NCBI GenBank assembly: GCA_949317995.1
Contig: OX439050.1
Location: forward strand, 46,315,777-46,379,776
Length of the DNA stretch: 64,000 bases
Direction of reading: 5' to 3'
Source: Acholoe squamosa
Lineage: Eukaryota; Annelida; Polychaeta; Phyllodocida; Polynoidae
The notes below the pieces were generated by a model. That model saw nothing but the letters and a program-made list of their open reading frames with translations, was not told where the DNA came from and searched no databases. Below are positions 47,901-58,109 of this stretch, piece after piece (position 1 is the first letter of the stretch; each line of letters begins with the position of its first letter). The translations under genes and the position numbers were made by a program.

Positions 47901-48305
47901 TAAACCATGCATATGTTACTTGTGCTGGTAAGTTGGTCGGAGTCATCGGCCTAAAGGAGGTAAGTCTGCCCACTGATTTAGAGATTTTAAAAAAATACTT
48001 GACCTCCCCGAAAGGCCGGATAGCTTCTCCAAGCTTGAGTTTCAAATTCAGCACTGGTGAGTAACTTGTCAGCGCTGCATCGGTAAAATTAAGCACTTAC
48101 AACTTCTTTGATCTTGACTCAAACTTTACTTTTAACTTTGGAATCGCACACTTAAAGCCACGTTTACACATTTCAGGTGAGAGAGGCAGTTCAAGGCCAT
48201 GTGAACAAAACGCATGAAGCCCTGTCTGCGATGCCTCCGAAAAAGAAGAAACCCAAGAAAGGCAAGCATAACGCAGCTGGTCCCGACAACTCCTCAGAGG
48301 CATAA
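26912..48305 (+). CDS. CLCN2: ClC-2-type voltage-gated chloride channel
   Basis: Homodimeric anion channel of the animal ClC-1/2/K group, plasma membrane. 24 exons: 26912-26977, 28530-28665, 29203-29334, 29565-29693, 29923-30056, 30661-30738, 36515-36593, 37047-37172, 37348-37432, 37974-38075, 39246-39330, 41010-41162, 41318-41387, 41847-41945, 42125-42222, 42583-42701, 42827-42960, 43723-43967, 44524-44598, 45116-45194, 45865-45908, 46138-46242, 47873-47959, 48177-48305. All phases agree; 2589 nt, 862 aa. The N-terminus has [14 protein letters not shown], typical of ClC-2. Pore motifs: GSGIPE (155-160), GKEGPFVH with gating Glu199, GVFMP (450-454), and helix-R Tyr542 in SIYDSL. CBS1 starts near 564. 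CBS2 lies in about 757-850, and the tail is Lys-rich ([12 protein letters not shown]). Glu199 marks a channel or exchanger of standard gating type. The 5.8 kb intron 6 contains candidate alternative exons. Confidence 0.96.
27139..27578 (+). mobile_element. hAT-like MITE, copy A (ClC intron 1)
   Basis: 440 bp with inverted ends CCCGGGGGGGGCACT and AGTGCCCCCCCCCCCGGG, flanked by the 8-bp duplication CCTCAACC (27131-27138 and 27579-27586). The interior has several units of the type TTGCTAGGGACATTTTGCTG. No transposase. The 8-bp duplication fits the hAT superfamily. Confidence 0.85.
27926..28362 (-). mobile_element. hAT-like MITE, copy B (inverted)
   Basis: Inverted copy of 27139-27578, 347 bp away. 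Flanked by its own 8-bp duplication CCTATTAG (27918-27925 and 28363-28370), so it inserted independently rather than arising by local duplication. It ends 168 bp before ClC exon 2. Confidence 0.85.
30235..30415. mobile_element. GATGTAAGTC-ended element in ClC intron 5
   Basis: Left end AGGATGTAAGTCTTCAGG, right end CCTGACTTACATCCCTG. The interior TATCAAGTAAATGTATGGC and CTTCCTGATTTTTGCCCATG is present in inverted orientation at about 2630-2810. Confidence 0.6.
30840..31076. mobile_element. TA-flanked MITE in ClC intron 6
   Basis: TACCGTAAACTCCCGCGTAT at the left and CGCGGGAGATTACGGTA at the right. Internal GTGCGTCTTATACG motifs. Same family as 7035-7281. It starts 101 bp after exon 6. Confidence 0.8.
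31818..32048 (+). CDS. Candidate alternative terminal exon of the ClC gene (a)
   Basis: After a TTTGCAG acceptor there is an open frame of 76 codons and a TAG stop, in phase 0 with ClC exon 6 (…GIYE). It reads [19 protein letters not shown] and continues with a charged, Glu-rich sequence. If used, it would end the protein before the second half of the membrane domain. No family was recognised. It could equally be a chance open frame or part of an unrelated transcript. Confidence 0.3.
   Translation: MYPFMGLQGRKEEGEDEEFIIDGDRLLIESGHRQQERQVLVELDTVPTMRYNTNVQWVTDRRGDELWTTRTTACSP
34044..34095. other. Potential three-way-junction DNA motif
   Basis: Outer stem GCGC.CTCCC (34044-34053) pairs with GGGAGGCGC (34087-34095). 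Inside are two perfect hairpins: GTACCGC-TTC-GCGGTAC (34054-34070) and CGCCGC-TAC-GCGGCG (34071-34085). Strongly GC-rich in AT-rich intron 6 of the ClC gene. Confidence 0.6.
34725..34865. mobile_element. Short GATGAAAGTC-ended inverted-repeat element
   Basis: Left end CAGGGATGAAAGTCTTCAGG, right end TCTGTGACTTTCATTCCTG. Related in design to 30235-30415. In ClC intron 6. Confidence 0.5.
35346..35540 (+). CDS. Candidate alternative terminal exon of the ClC gene (b)
   Basis: Follows a strong polypyrimidine acceptor (TTTTCTCCCCTTCAG), is open for 64 codons and ends in TGA. It is again in phase 0 with ClC exon 6. The peptide starts [15 protein letters not shown] and is Lys/Arg/Ser-rich ([12 protein letters not shown]). 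Composition and splice signal look like real coding sequence, but no family was recognised and no transcript evidence is available here. It would produce a truncated channel. Confidence 0.35.
   Translation, partial: NIRLQSFEKSKANRKSDVIIDSHPGRDIPTKKPTQTSKIPRLGKRKQSSRKYSEESYSANLVSS
36600..36770. repeat. CATGATGCA-rich inverted repeat (ClC intron 7)
   Basis: AACCCTTTAAAGGACTGATG at the left and GCATCAGTGGCCCTTAAAGA at the right, with two GCATCATGCCCATTGGTC-type blocks facing each other around GGCGAGCAGTCTCGCC. Similar, less complete copies lie near 16560, 18100, 34545, 40860, 42350 and 50810. Confidence 0.6.
37561..37882. mobile_element. Foldback MITE with about 97-bp terminal inverted repeats
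   Basis: The left arm runs TATAGAGCCTGTTAAGGTTC to ATACAGAGGTCA-complement, with the mirrored arm ending CAGGCTCTCTATG. The blocks CTTTCTCGCCT, GTTAAATTCCGGTTATGTGA and CTGTATCTTATGTTT all recur in reverse complement. It fills more than half of ClC intron 9. Confidence 0.85.
38882..38913 (+). promoter_or_regulatory. X-box plus CRE module in ClC intron 10
   Basis: GTTGCCTAGCAAC (38882-38894) is a textbook RFX-type X-box, and TGACGTCA (38906-38913) is a perfect CRE, 11 bp apart. A further half-palindrome GTAACATGTTAC lies at about 38823. Function is inferred from motif identity only. Confidence 0.45.
40210..40322. repeat. Short foldback element
   Basis: ATAGAACTAAACTCCCTGGT at 40207 and the complement CACCAGGGGAGTTTAGTTCT ending near 40316, around a C-run. 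In ClC intron 11. Confidence 0.7.
43310..43645. mobile_element. GGGGTGTGAAATC-ended TIR element
   Basis: Left end CAGGGGTGTGAAATCTCAGA, right end TTTCAGGATTTCACACCCCT. In ClC intron 17, just upstream of exon 18. No coding capacity seen. Confidence 0.6.
44132..44202 (+). tRNA. tRNA-like sequence, anticodon position GCA; probable pseudogene or SINE head
   Basis: A 71-nt cloverleaf can be drawn. The acceptor is GGGGATG with TATCTCC (two G-T pairs) plus discriminator A. A-box-like TAGCTCAGTGGTAGAGG and B-box-like GGTTTGAATCT are present. The T stem CCGGG/CTCGG closes a 7-nt loop. The anticodon loop TTGCAAG has GCA (Cys) at the anticodon position. The D stem has one G-G mismatch and the anticodon stem one C-T mismatch. 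It lies inside ClC intron 18. It may be a degraded tRNA or the promoter head of a SINE rather than a working tRNA. Confidence 0.5.
44635..44866. mobile_element. TA-flanked MITE in ClC intron 19
   Basis: Starts TACCCTAATCTCCCGCGTAT and ends ACGTGGGAGATTACGGTA. The interior is close to that of 7035-7281 (GGCGCACCCCAAACTCAAGG). It starts 36 bp after exon 19. Confidence 0.8.
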
Positions 48306-48410
48306 TGCCCCAAGGGGGGGTCTATTTAACAATGGTGCTCAGGGTTTGCTAAAGTTGGAGAGATGAATAGTCAAAGATATAGATCTGCTTAAGATTTTGA
48401 GACATTAAAC

Positions 48411-48929
48411 TTAAAGAAAACCCCTACTCTATTTTCAGGATAGCGTATTTTTATAGGATTTCCATCAGATAAAGCGGTTCTGTGGTAATTTTGATATGTG
48501 TCACTATAGAGGACAGCAGCAGGTTTATTTGATGCATTTGATGACGTCATAACTGCTAAAATACATCCTAGTTGTACTAGCATAGCACTGGACGAATGCA
48601 ATAGATGATCTTTGTAGGTTTTCCTCTGGCATGCTTTGCTATTTCCCTTGACAAATATCAATATACAACCTAAGAGAAAGTTCCTGTGCAGTATTATTAT
48701 ACTCTACTCATAATACTCTAAGTAACAACATATTTTGCTACACCTTCTATGTTAAAGCAAGGCAGCGTCTGATGCATTTTGTCAATCGTGACATCATCAG
48801 ATGCAGCAGATAAACCTGCTGCTCTCCTCTATAGTGGCACATATCTCAATAAGCATGCCAGACTCTTTTATTTGATGAAAATCCGATCAAAATACGATAT
48901 CGTGAAAATAGGGTAAGGGTTTTCTTTAA
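48411..48929. mobile_element. TTAA-flanked element with about 150-bp inverted repeats
   Basis: The left end is TTAAAGAAAACCCCTACTC and the right end GGGTAAGGGTTTTCTTTAA. The arms match over about 150 bp (CACTATAGAGGACAGCAGCA on the left, inverted near 48830). The TTAA borders are what piggyBac-type insertion leaves. No transposase is present. It begins 105 bp after the ClC stop codon, so it probably lies in the 3'UTR. Confidence 0.75.
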
Positions 48930-49344
48930 CCACTGCCTGCCAATATACATCCCATCCAAGTCAGGTCTAGTGCAAGTGGTTGACAATTTAATTGCAACAG
49001 TTTGGTTTCTCCTTGTGTTTCTGGTATCGGCTATAGTAAAGGACGTCTTGGTGTTTAAAATCGGGATTTTAGAAATCCATTGCTCAAATCCTCAGGTATA
49101 GTTAGTCCTGCTTGGGTTTGAAACCCTGGGTCGTATATAAGTCTAACCTGGTGAGATCCTGGTTTATATCTATTAGATGGTGCTTAGATCGAGCAACTCT
49201 TCGGACACATATCATTTCCAAAAACAAAATACTCTGGAAAAAAAGGAAAATAATCTTTATAGGTTGGGTTTTAGCCTATATAATAGTGAGAGGTGGTATG
49301 AATCATTAAAACTGTCATGGAATACAGGGTTGTATTGTGAAAGG

Positions 49345-49725
49345 TAAAATAGTATTTCACTTATAAGATGCAGCGTGTAGGAGAGGGATGTTGAGCTATG
49401 TTGGTGGAGGAGGGTGGGCTGCCAAAAGCTCTCAGCCAAAAAAAAATCCTACAGCGGCATGCATGGGTGTGTGTGGGGGGGGAGGGGGGTTCTTAGTGTA
49501 ATACTTTGCGTATAAGATGCACTCGTTGTATAAGGCACCTAAAGTTTGTGGATTTGGCAAAAAAAATGTCATTACTTTGGTTTTACTCAATGATTTTTTC
49601 AAAATTTAAAAGGCCATGTGCAGCTATGATCCTCCGGACCTCTGCTGCTGTAGGGGTCAGAAGAGTGTAACATATCAAATTAAAGGTCTTTATGTCCCCC
49701 TTGTGGATCCAAGTGGAAGCTATTA
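49345..49725. mobile_element. Larger MITE family, diverged copy
   Basis: Shares TTTTCAAAATTTAAAAGGCC, GAGTGTAACATATCAAATTA and GTCCCCCTTGTGGATCCA with 6865-7406. Ends poorly preserved. Confidence 0.5.
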
Positions 49726-52439
49726 TTAAGGCCCATGGGCTTGTGACTTTTGAAAATTCATTGAGTGGAACAAAAGTACCAGTAAATATTATTTTGTTTT
49801 TTCATACAATTTACTGTGACCATGGTGAAATCCAACAGTGGGGAAAGTGTGATAAGCGGGAGCGACTGAGCTGGGAAAATACATAACGAGAATATAAACA
49901 GGGAGAGAAAGGGGAGAAAACATTGAGTTTGAAAAGAAAAAAAAAAGTGAAAGTACATTGGGGGGGGGTGCACAATGGGAGACTGAGCTAGATTTTAATG
50001 TGGCTAGCAGGCACCAATCCCTGTGCCAGAGGGCATTTTGATGTCTTTGAAAGAATATGAATTCAATTGCACCAAATGCCAGGTAACTATGTATACCAGC
50101 ACTACACAGATTTCCAACCATTTCCATCAGTGATCATCTCACAACCGGCCTGTTAATCTACTAGATCTACGGGTAGATCAGTTAACAGGCACCCCTGGAC
50201 TCTAAATGAATAAAGGGTTTTAGAGCGTGTTGAAAAAAAAACCTTACATGCTGAAAAAGACAACTTGAACTAGCACCTAGTTTGTCCAGTATGAGTGTCA
50301 GGGAAAATTTTGGTTTCATTTGTTGATGAAATGCCATGGTGACTGACCATTTATGGGGGAAGTGTAGCACAGAAAATAATCGACCCAGCCCAACACCCAA
50401 GCAATAACCAAATTAATTATTGGGAATTAATGTATCATTATATGGAAATGTCATATTATAAAGCATTTATATTTGTATCTAAAGATCCCTGTTATCTCAT
50501 GGCATAAATATATTTATTTTAGACTGTCATTTTTCTACTTATTGCAGTGTTAGTCAGTGTTTTCCTGACTTAATGCCATACATTATTTTCTAGTGCAGGA
50601 TAACATAGTTCCTGCGTCACAAATACTCATCCTGAAGGTTATGAAATTTACATATTTTTTTTAGTAGTTTCAAGTCAAATTAAACCATTCATACAGCTGA
50701 CAAGGGAGGTTTGGGAATTAAGGTCGATATGCTGTTGATTGTCCACAGACAATTATTATGATTTACAAAACCAGAATTGTCATTCTTGAAGACAGCCTTC
50801 CTATATGATATGCAGGAGTGCATCGTGCCCATTGGTCGGCATCATGCACCAATTAAGTACTGCACCGAGTCTGCCCGCGAGTGTATCAAACACGAAGGGT
50901 TGGCATGATGCATGAATGTAGCCCCGTCGAGTTATTCACCAGGGCATCATGATCAATAGGCATCATGTGCTAATGAATGAGCAGCATTTGATAGGTTAAG
51001 ATTTTCTTTCATCCAAAATGGCTATTGCGAACACAGTATTAAAGATAGGAATATCTTCATCAATTACAGAATGTATTTTAGAAAATGCTGAAGTAAATAG
51101 GTTTGTACTTTACAGTTGAGGACTGGGAGCACAATTCATATAAGGAGATATGTAAATAATGCACCGTAAGCTTTATTACTAATAAGTGACACAATCAAAA
51201 CATAATTGTGATTTAGGACTTGGGGTTACACAGAAGGCATGAACTAACCTCAGTTTTGATAAGTATATGAGTTTGAATGAATCAAGATGTTAAGAAATTT
51301 TAAGATGTTAAGCTTAGAACTGGTTGTATCAAATCATGCAAATATGTGGTTCATGTTGATGTATGTGATTTAAATATTTATACAGTTGGTGGTCAGTCGG
51401 GAGTAGTTTTGAGAAGGTCGGATGATTTTGTAACTTTGGGTAATAGAAAAAGGGAGAGAATTTTCTCAGAGGTTTAGAGCCCCACTGCCTCTGCCCACAT
51501 CACCCTCCCGGCTGGGGAGGTTTCAGATATGACTGACCTAGGCCTGTATAAGCCACAAGTCGATAGAGCCAATACCGGATTTAGCGCGGGGAAAAAGAGA
51601 AAAGTCTTTTGCACAACCCTATTTCTTTTTTTGCACGTGAAGTATTGATAAGATTCATGTTTGAGGCCTGATCAAGTGTTCGTTTATCTGGAGCCATATT
51701 ACTTAGTCACATTATTGTATTACATGTATGTCATAGCACTTGGATAGGCCTTTGTTGTAGAGGGGTCAAATATTATTGTATTCTCGATCATCTATGGATC
51801 TCAGCGATGTCCAATGTATAGTTGTGTAACAATGGCTGCATGTGAAACTTTTGGTTTTCCAAAATAATGTTTTAAAAAAACAACGATCAGCCCCTAAATG
51901 CACCCCATAAGGAAATAATCACCCCTATAATATTGGCATGCTATATTTATGTCGCACCCGCAAGTTACTTGCCGATATTGAATTAATACATTATGCCAAA
52001 GAAAAGGGGCATTTGTTATCCCTAACAGACATCCTACGTCCAATATGTAGGTTCCCTTTAGCATATCTAACAATCATACTCACTTTATCGATTCGCTACA
52101 GTGTACATTCCGGCGTGTGGTTTCAGGGACCAACCTTTAACTTAATTACTGAATATCATTTATTTCATTGATAAGTGTATTTATGCACCTAGCAACATGA
52201 CTCATTGTGCAAGAGTAAGGAACCCATTCCTTTTCTTTGTGACTTGTATTTGGCAAGAACATTGTGTTTCACATGCAAGTCAAATCTTGGCAACAGAACC
52301 AAAAGGACAGAACCCTTTTTCTTTATAATGCCATAACTCTTTGTTTATTCCTGCAAATATGCTAGTATTCTACCTGTGGCTCCCTGACTCCCATTTTAAA
52401 GTAAATGTCTCTGGGTCAAACCCGTCCCTCTCTTACTGA

Positions 52440-52735
52440 GTAGGTACTGTTCCTCATAGTACTTATCATACTACTCTGTGTATAGCTATATAGTTCCCCC
52501 ATGCACATGAAATTTGTGGATTTGTCCCCCAAATTTTTCTTCTACTAAATGAATTCTCAAAATTTAAAAAATAATAGTAGCTAGGCCCACCCCTTAAACA
52601 ATAACCCTGCTGTGCTTCTGTCAGGGTCAGGGGAGAATGTAATATATCAATTGAAAGGTCATGTACTCCCCCCTGGTGGACTCAGGGGGAACTAAATCCC
52701 TATGTACAATATAAGCCACGCCTATAGGCAGGGTG
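52440..52735. mobile_element. Larger MITE family, second diverged copy
   Basis: Shares TTTCTTCTACTAAATGAATT, AGAATGTAATATATCAATTG and CCCCTGGTGGACTCAGGG with 6865-7406. Ends poorly preserved. Confidence 0.5.
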
Positions 52736-54524
52736 CTAGAGTACATACTTAAACAGCGACAATTTTCTTTTCAAGGCTGAATGGTGGTTTTACATGAACA
52801 ATTTGGGTTCACTGGGGGACTAATTTGACTGCACCAAAATCATATCACACCACAGAATAATATGAACAACGTACAAAAAGATCCTATTGAGTATATACGC
52901 CATGTTACTAAGTGAATTGTCCTAAGCTATCAGGGCAGATAAGACATTAACTTAAGATTACATTGTAGTGTATAGAATCACGTAAGAAAATTAACATCAT
53001 TAGTGTGTATACGACATGAAGTTCTTATATATGTATACAGATTCCTCTGTGAGGAGTAAATAGTGTCTTCACTTTGAGAAATCCGTGATGTGCAATCATT
53101 ACTTTCTTGTCCCATCTTAAAAGGGTTATGTTATTTCTGTTATTTGAACTCTTTTTTTATTCTGCCTTTTTTATTTCTTGTTTAACACTGGTATATATTC
53201 TTTTTTTGGCTGATAGACATCTTTCGCCTAGTTCCATATTTTCAAATATATATCCATACCTGCAAACACCTCAGTTTTTTTTGTTGTTTTTGTTTTTCTT
53301 GGTTTCATCTGGGCCAATCTTGCAATTCGACCAGATCCTTTATGTTATTGAAACCTGGTACATATAAATGCTTTGCCACTGTCCGAAATACCTACTCTTG
53401 ACTGTGATAGAACATGATCTGCTAATTCCATAATATGCGTAAGGTTGTGCATCAAACATGGCATCAACTTTTACAGTACAGAATATTGAATCAATGTTGA
53501 AAATTAATTGATCAGCCATCTTTTCAAAATTGTTCAACGTTTATGGCTGGGCTTTGAAAAATCTTGAAAAATTGTGTGCCTTATTTTGCTTGTCTAACAA
53601 AGCAATGGATAGTATTATTTTCAAGACATGGAAGGCACAGTCTGGTCATTTGGTAGGCAATGGTATATCTGCAATGGTCTGGTTATGGTGGCCTATGTTG
53701 AAAGTGGCCTATAATGAATGTATATAATTGAATATTGATCTATTTTTATATATCACGTAAATAAACTTTTAAGTAACAACCATAGGTGTCCTTGTTTTGT
53801 TTTTTTTTGGTTTTTTTTTCCTGAGGGTAAGGGTCACATGATCAGTTCGGATTCCCGAGGTCATAGCGCCTGTTAGAGCGTCTGTGAGAGACTTCAGTCT
53901 GTTAGAGCTGTAAGTATAAAGTTTGATAGTTGTGTGAGCTGGTTGACAGCCCATAGTCTTTTTGTTGTATAGATTGCTTGGGCAGTTCTTTGTTTGCCCG
54001 TTCTGCTCGTATAATTGTGTTTGGAGCAGTTTTCAACCACCGGGCCGGTCCTCCTCCGAGGCAGCCATCTTGTTTTTCACGGTCAACATTTCATTCGATT
54101 TACACCCCCCCCCCCCCGGTGTTAATGACAACACTACCAATTTAACTGATATTATGGTGATTGCTATTAGTGAGAGCTGCTCAAGTCTATGTTCTGTATA
54201 TTGCCTCTCTAGGCCGCCCTCCCCACTCAGAACTAGCCTAGAAATAAGTAATTATAGCCTGTACACTGTCCAGTCAATATGCACCAATCCAACCCACTCT
54301 CCACACAAAAAAGTCGCCTAGAGCTAAGTAATTATAGCCTGTACACTGTCCAGTCGATCGATCGGCCATTACATCTGTGATGTACAATTCACCCTTAATA
54401 CAAGCCCTCGACCAAGCGTGACCTCGTTACTTCTAACTATTGACTTGAATTGTGATTCTTCTCATTTTAACACTGTAGTGTTTAACTTCTAGTGACTCAG
54501 GGTCCTGTTTCTACCAGATTCACC

Positions 54525-55151
54525 ATGAGTGATCAGATGGAAAACAAGGGCAAGAAAGGTCCAAATACTAGGAAGAAACACAGTCTAAGTGAGGATGGAT
54601 CTGACATTCAGATGCATGAGTCCATTGGCACGTCAGGGGCTGGTCATGCAGGTACTTCAGGTACTACTTCTATGTCTCCCATTGCAGGTACTTCAGGTAC
54701 TTCGACCCAATCTACTGCAGGGACTTTTGGTGCTCAAGGCTTTGACCTCCAATGCTTTTTCCAGAATGTGGACACATCGGCAATGATGGGCCAATACTTG
54801 GGCAGTCTACTGATGCAAAGCTGTGAAGCAAACACCCACTGACCCCTCGGAAGAGGAAGAAGAACTCTGAGTTTCTTTAATGTGAGGAAGCATTGAAGAA
54901 GTTGCAAGTGCACCTGGTAAAGGCCATGCTGGCTTTTGTGCCGATCATGGATCTGGATCTCGCGAGGTGATAAAGACAGTCAGTTGGATGAACTGAGTGA
55001 GGCTTTTAATGACTGTATGAAGTTGATTGTAAGTAAAATCAAAGCCATCACTGCTCGTAGAACGGAGTCGCTCAAGCCCATGGTAGTTGCTAAATATGGA
55101 GAGCACTTTCTCACTGATGGTGGAGATGATCTGAAGTTCTTATTTGAGTAG
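54525..55151 (+). pseudogene. DIRS gag-like frame, broken
   Basis: The first part (54525-54842) starts MSDQMENKGKKG and has a Thr/Ser/Gly-rich repeat (AGTSGTTS, AGTSGTST). The second part (54936-55151) is in another frame and contains DELSEAFNDCMKLIVSK. The stop at 54842 and the frame change indicate decay. Assignment rests on position before the RNase H and recombinase. Confidence 0.55.
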
Positions 55152-55279
55152 GCAATCAAAACTGTGGATTCTGCACACAAGATGGCCAAAAAACTTGAGA
55201 AACCAGCACAGCAACATGCTGCGCCAGGGAAAGCTAAGAGTAGCGTCAAGCAAGGCCAGCAATAGCAGCGCATGCAGGG

Positions 55280-56377
55280 GTGTCCCCAGCAGAGGCAGCA
55301 GCATCAGCCCAGGGGTTAGAAAACCTTCCGACTGCCCAGGGGTTAGAAAACCTTCCGACTGCTTCCAAAAAGATTAGAAATGAGGGTACTGATTTTAAAA
55401 TCATCACAGACGCTTCAGGCACTGGGTGGGGGGCTCACAGGGATGAGACAACTACCAAAGGTATTTGGAAGGAGGAGGAAGTGAATTTTCACAGTAACAT
55501 TTATGAGTTGATGGCAATCCAATTAGGATTACAAGCATTAGTACCAGAACAAGGGGTCAATGTCAAAATTCATACTGATAACACCACTGCTTTGGCGTAT
55601 ATCCAAAAAATGGGTGGGATCAAATCTGTTGAATGCAACGAGTTGGCAAAGCAAATCTGGGACTGGTGTGCCAAGAGGGATATGTGGTTGACCATCAACC
55701 ACATACCAGGCAAGGAAAATGTGTTGGCAGATTACCTGTCAAGACACTTTTCAGCAGATCTGGAATGGGAATTGAGTCCAAACATTTTCAAGAAGGTTTG
55801 CAAAATTTTTGTCACACCAGAAGTGGATTTGTTTGCCTCTCGTGCTAATGCTAAATTGCCACGTTTTGTGTCTTGGGGGCCACAACCTGGTGCCTGGGAC
55901 AAAGATGCCTTGTCAATCTCAAGGAAGGGAAAATACATGTATATTTTTCCTCCTCTCAGTCTGCTGGGATCAAAGGATCAGGCTGGAGAGGGTACAAGCG
56001 ATTCTGGTCACCCCCAATTGGCCGGGTCAACCGTGGTACGGCAGGTTCCAATGCACCAATTGGAGAAGACTTTGCTTCAGGAGAGACAGAGGAAACTTGT
56101 GTCATCCAGGAAAGCCTGCGAACAAGCTAAGGCTACAAAGTACCCCGTTGGTGGTCTATCAATCCTTTTAAAGAAGAAACTGGTAAAAAGAGGATATTAC
56201 AGTCATACTATCCAGCTGGCAGTTAATGCCAGGAGACAGGCCACTAGGAAGTTGTATATGACTTATCTTAAAGACTGGTGCATTTTCTGCATGGAAAGGG
56301 GTATTCCAGTGCTCCAGCCTACTATCCAGCAAGACTTTAGTGTGTCAGTTCCTTTCAAAACTGCAACGAGAGGGTAA
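55280..56377 (+). pseudogene. DIRS RNase H domain and start of recombinase
   Basis: Clear RNase H motifs: ITDASGTGWGA, then a Glu in NIYELMAIQ, HTDNTTALAY and IPGKENVLADYLSR. These are followed by the DIRS-typical DLFASRANAKLPRFVSWGP. After about 55970 the frame stops resembling the family, so a frameshift is likely. From about 56150 it reads as the N-terminal part of a tyrosine recombinase (KRGYYSHTIQLAVNARRQ). It begins with two copies of a 27-bp unit (AQGLENLPT twice). Confidence 0.8.
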
Positions 56378-56451
56378 AAGTTACCAGGCCCTGTATGCAG
56401 CCAGATGTGCTCTCTCTGCGGTTTGTAATTTAATATGTCAATGGCAAACTG

Positions 56452-57200
56452 GTGGGACAACATCAGGTAGTCAAACTGTTGATCAAAGGAGCATATGAGA
56501 TGAATCCGCCGGGTCCCCACTACCACACCTTTTGGGATGTCCATAAGGTACTTGACATTATTCAGCAGTGGGACAATGCTACAGTCTCACTTAAGAAACT
56601 CTCAATGAAGTTGAGCGTCTTACTCCTTCTCGTGACATCCCAGAGGGGACAGACCATAGTAAATCTGTCAATCAAAAACATGTCTGTTAAGGACAAAGCA
56701 GTGTTCCGCATGACGAAACTACTGAAGAGCAACTGGCAAGGTGATTCATTGAACACACTGGTGCTTCGGAAATTTGACGCAAAACCCTAGGGTGTGCATG
56801 GTATGGTGCCTGGAACAGTACCTTGAAAGAACAAGGGTGATTCGATCTGAAGAGTCGCAGTTGCTTATTAGTTATATACACACATCTACCAATAAGTCAG
56901 GACACTCTATCAAGATGGGTGTTAGGGGTGCTAGCATTAGCAGGGATAGACGTGGAGCAGTACAAGCTGCACTCCACCCGAGGAGCCTCAGCTCCGGGGC
57001 TCCTCAGGGTGGGGGGCAACTTGAACCTGTTAATGAAACGGGCTGGGTGGTGCCAGTCTGTTTCATTCGCACGGTTCTATCACAAACCGATGGAAGACAT
57101 TGCAGGGGCGTGGGAAGCAGTTTCAGAGTGGGTGGGACCAGGGGGGTTTTCTGCAATTTTTGACCTCCCTTTGCTTGACCTTTTAGTTTTGACCTTTTGA
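56452..57200 (+). pseudogene. DIRS tyrosine recombinase, broken
   Basis: The catalytic core can be read in pieces. The Arg region TSQRGQTIVNL is in the frame 56452-56790. HSTRGASAPG (His-x-x-Arg) and FARFYHKPM (nucleophilic Tyr) are in the frame 56919-57200. The stop at 56790 splits the core, so this copy is unlikely to be active. Confidence 0.75.
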
Positions 57201-57621
57201 GGAGTTGGCCAAAAGTGGGGGGGGGATATGTCCCTCCTGCTTTCCACGCCCATGCTTTGTTGGGGGTAACGCCATTCTGACTTAAACTGAAGTTGCCTTT
57301 GGTAAGGCTTGAACGTTGACTTTTGCATGTATTTGAACTTTGTAATTTCAGAATTGGTACAGTTATTTGCATCTTAAGATGCCATATATGGTTTTTGTAA
57401 GTCAAGTTGCACTTATTGGATAGACAAACAATTGTCTTATGTGGGTATATATAGCATCCACATTAATTGTAAGCTGAGTATTACCACTTTAATATTGTCC
57501 CAGACAATATAAGTTGATTTATAAATACGTTGTGGTGTTTTCTGTTCAGGGAATCAATTTCTCTGAAACTCTCATGGATTCTCGGAAATGCCGAATGTTC
57601 CCGAGGGATAATTTTAAGATT

Positions 57622-57922
57622 ATTTGAGACTTACCTGTAAGTTGAGGTATAATCAGGATTATACCGAGGGAACCTGGCGGTTCAGGGAATAGATGCCCTA
57701 CCGCTCCCTCCCTCGGTTAATCATGATGTCTCAAATTAATTAATAAGGGGGGGGGTTTATTGGAATTTACCCCAGTAAGGTTAGGTATTAGTTAGTTGAA
57801 CCCCCTTCACAGGCTCTTAAGGACTGATCATGTGACCGGATATCTCCTCTTGTGTATTCCCTGAACCGCCAGGTTCCTGATTATACCTCAACTTACAGGT
57901 AAGTCTCAAATAATCTTAAAAT
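57622..57922. repeat. Inverted repeat 3' of the DIRS genes
   Basis: AAGATTATTTGAGACTTACC at 57623, with further matching sequence through CCTGGCGGTTCAGGGA, and the complement at 57857-57922. The arms are about 65 bp and nearly identical, separated by about 160 bp. Confidence 0.85.
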
Positions 57923-58109
57923 CCCTTAGGAATTAACTGATGAAATGGCCAAATAAAAAGATACCTAAACAGGACTCAAGTCTCAAAGTCTGATATATAA
58001 TGAGCCTGAATACAATATTCCAGAAGTAACGTTCAATGGCATACCTAAGCTTGTTAACAACACAAATCTAAATAGGTTGTTAAGTAATATGGCATGCTTT
58101 CACAGCCCT

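Larger units (their letters stand above)
48306..54236. other. ClC 3' flank and gene-poor repeats
   Basis: No coding exon recognised in about 6 kb. It includes the TTAA-flanked element (48411-48929), two further copies of the larger TA-MITE family (about 49345-49725 and 52440-52735) and a CATGATGCA-type repeat (about 50805-51005). The rest is AT-rich. The ClC 3'UTR must begin here, but no poly(A) site could be assigned. Confidence 0.6.
54237..57925 (+). mobile_element. DIRS-type retroelement, internally deleted
   Basis: Contains, in order, a gag-like reading frame, an RNase H domain of DIRS type and a tyrosine recombinase, which together mark the DIRS order. No reverse transcriptase domain is found between gag (ends about 55151) and RNase H (from about 55390). 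A pair of 65-bp inverted repeats follows the recombinase (57622-57694 and 57857-57922), as expected for a DIRS terminal/internal complementary region. The outer boundaries are not certain. Confidence 0.8.

Noticed and set aside
48097..48303. 68-codon minus-strand frame
   Set aside because: Antisense of the last ClC exon.
55809..56171. Alternative frames across the DIRS RNase H
   Set aside because: No RNase H motifs; overlap of the real frame, although a frameshift near 55970 could make a small part of them genuine.
54936..57200. Possible intact DIRS element
   Set aside because: No reverse transcriptase domain is present and the gag and recombinase are split by stops and frame changes.
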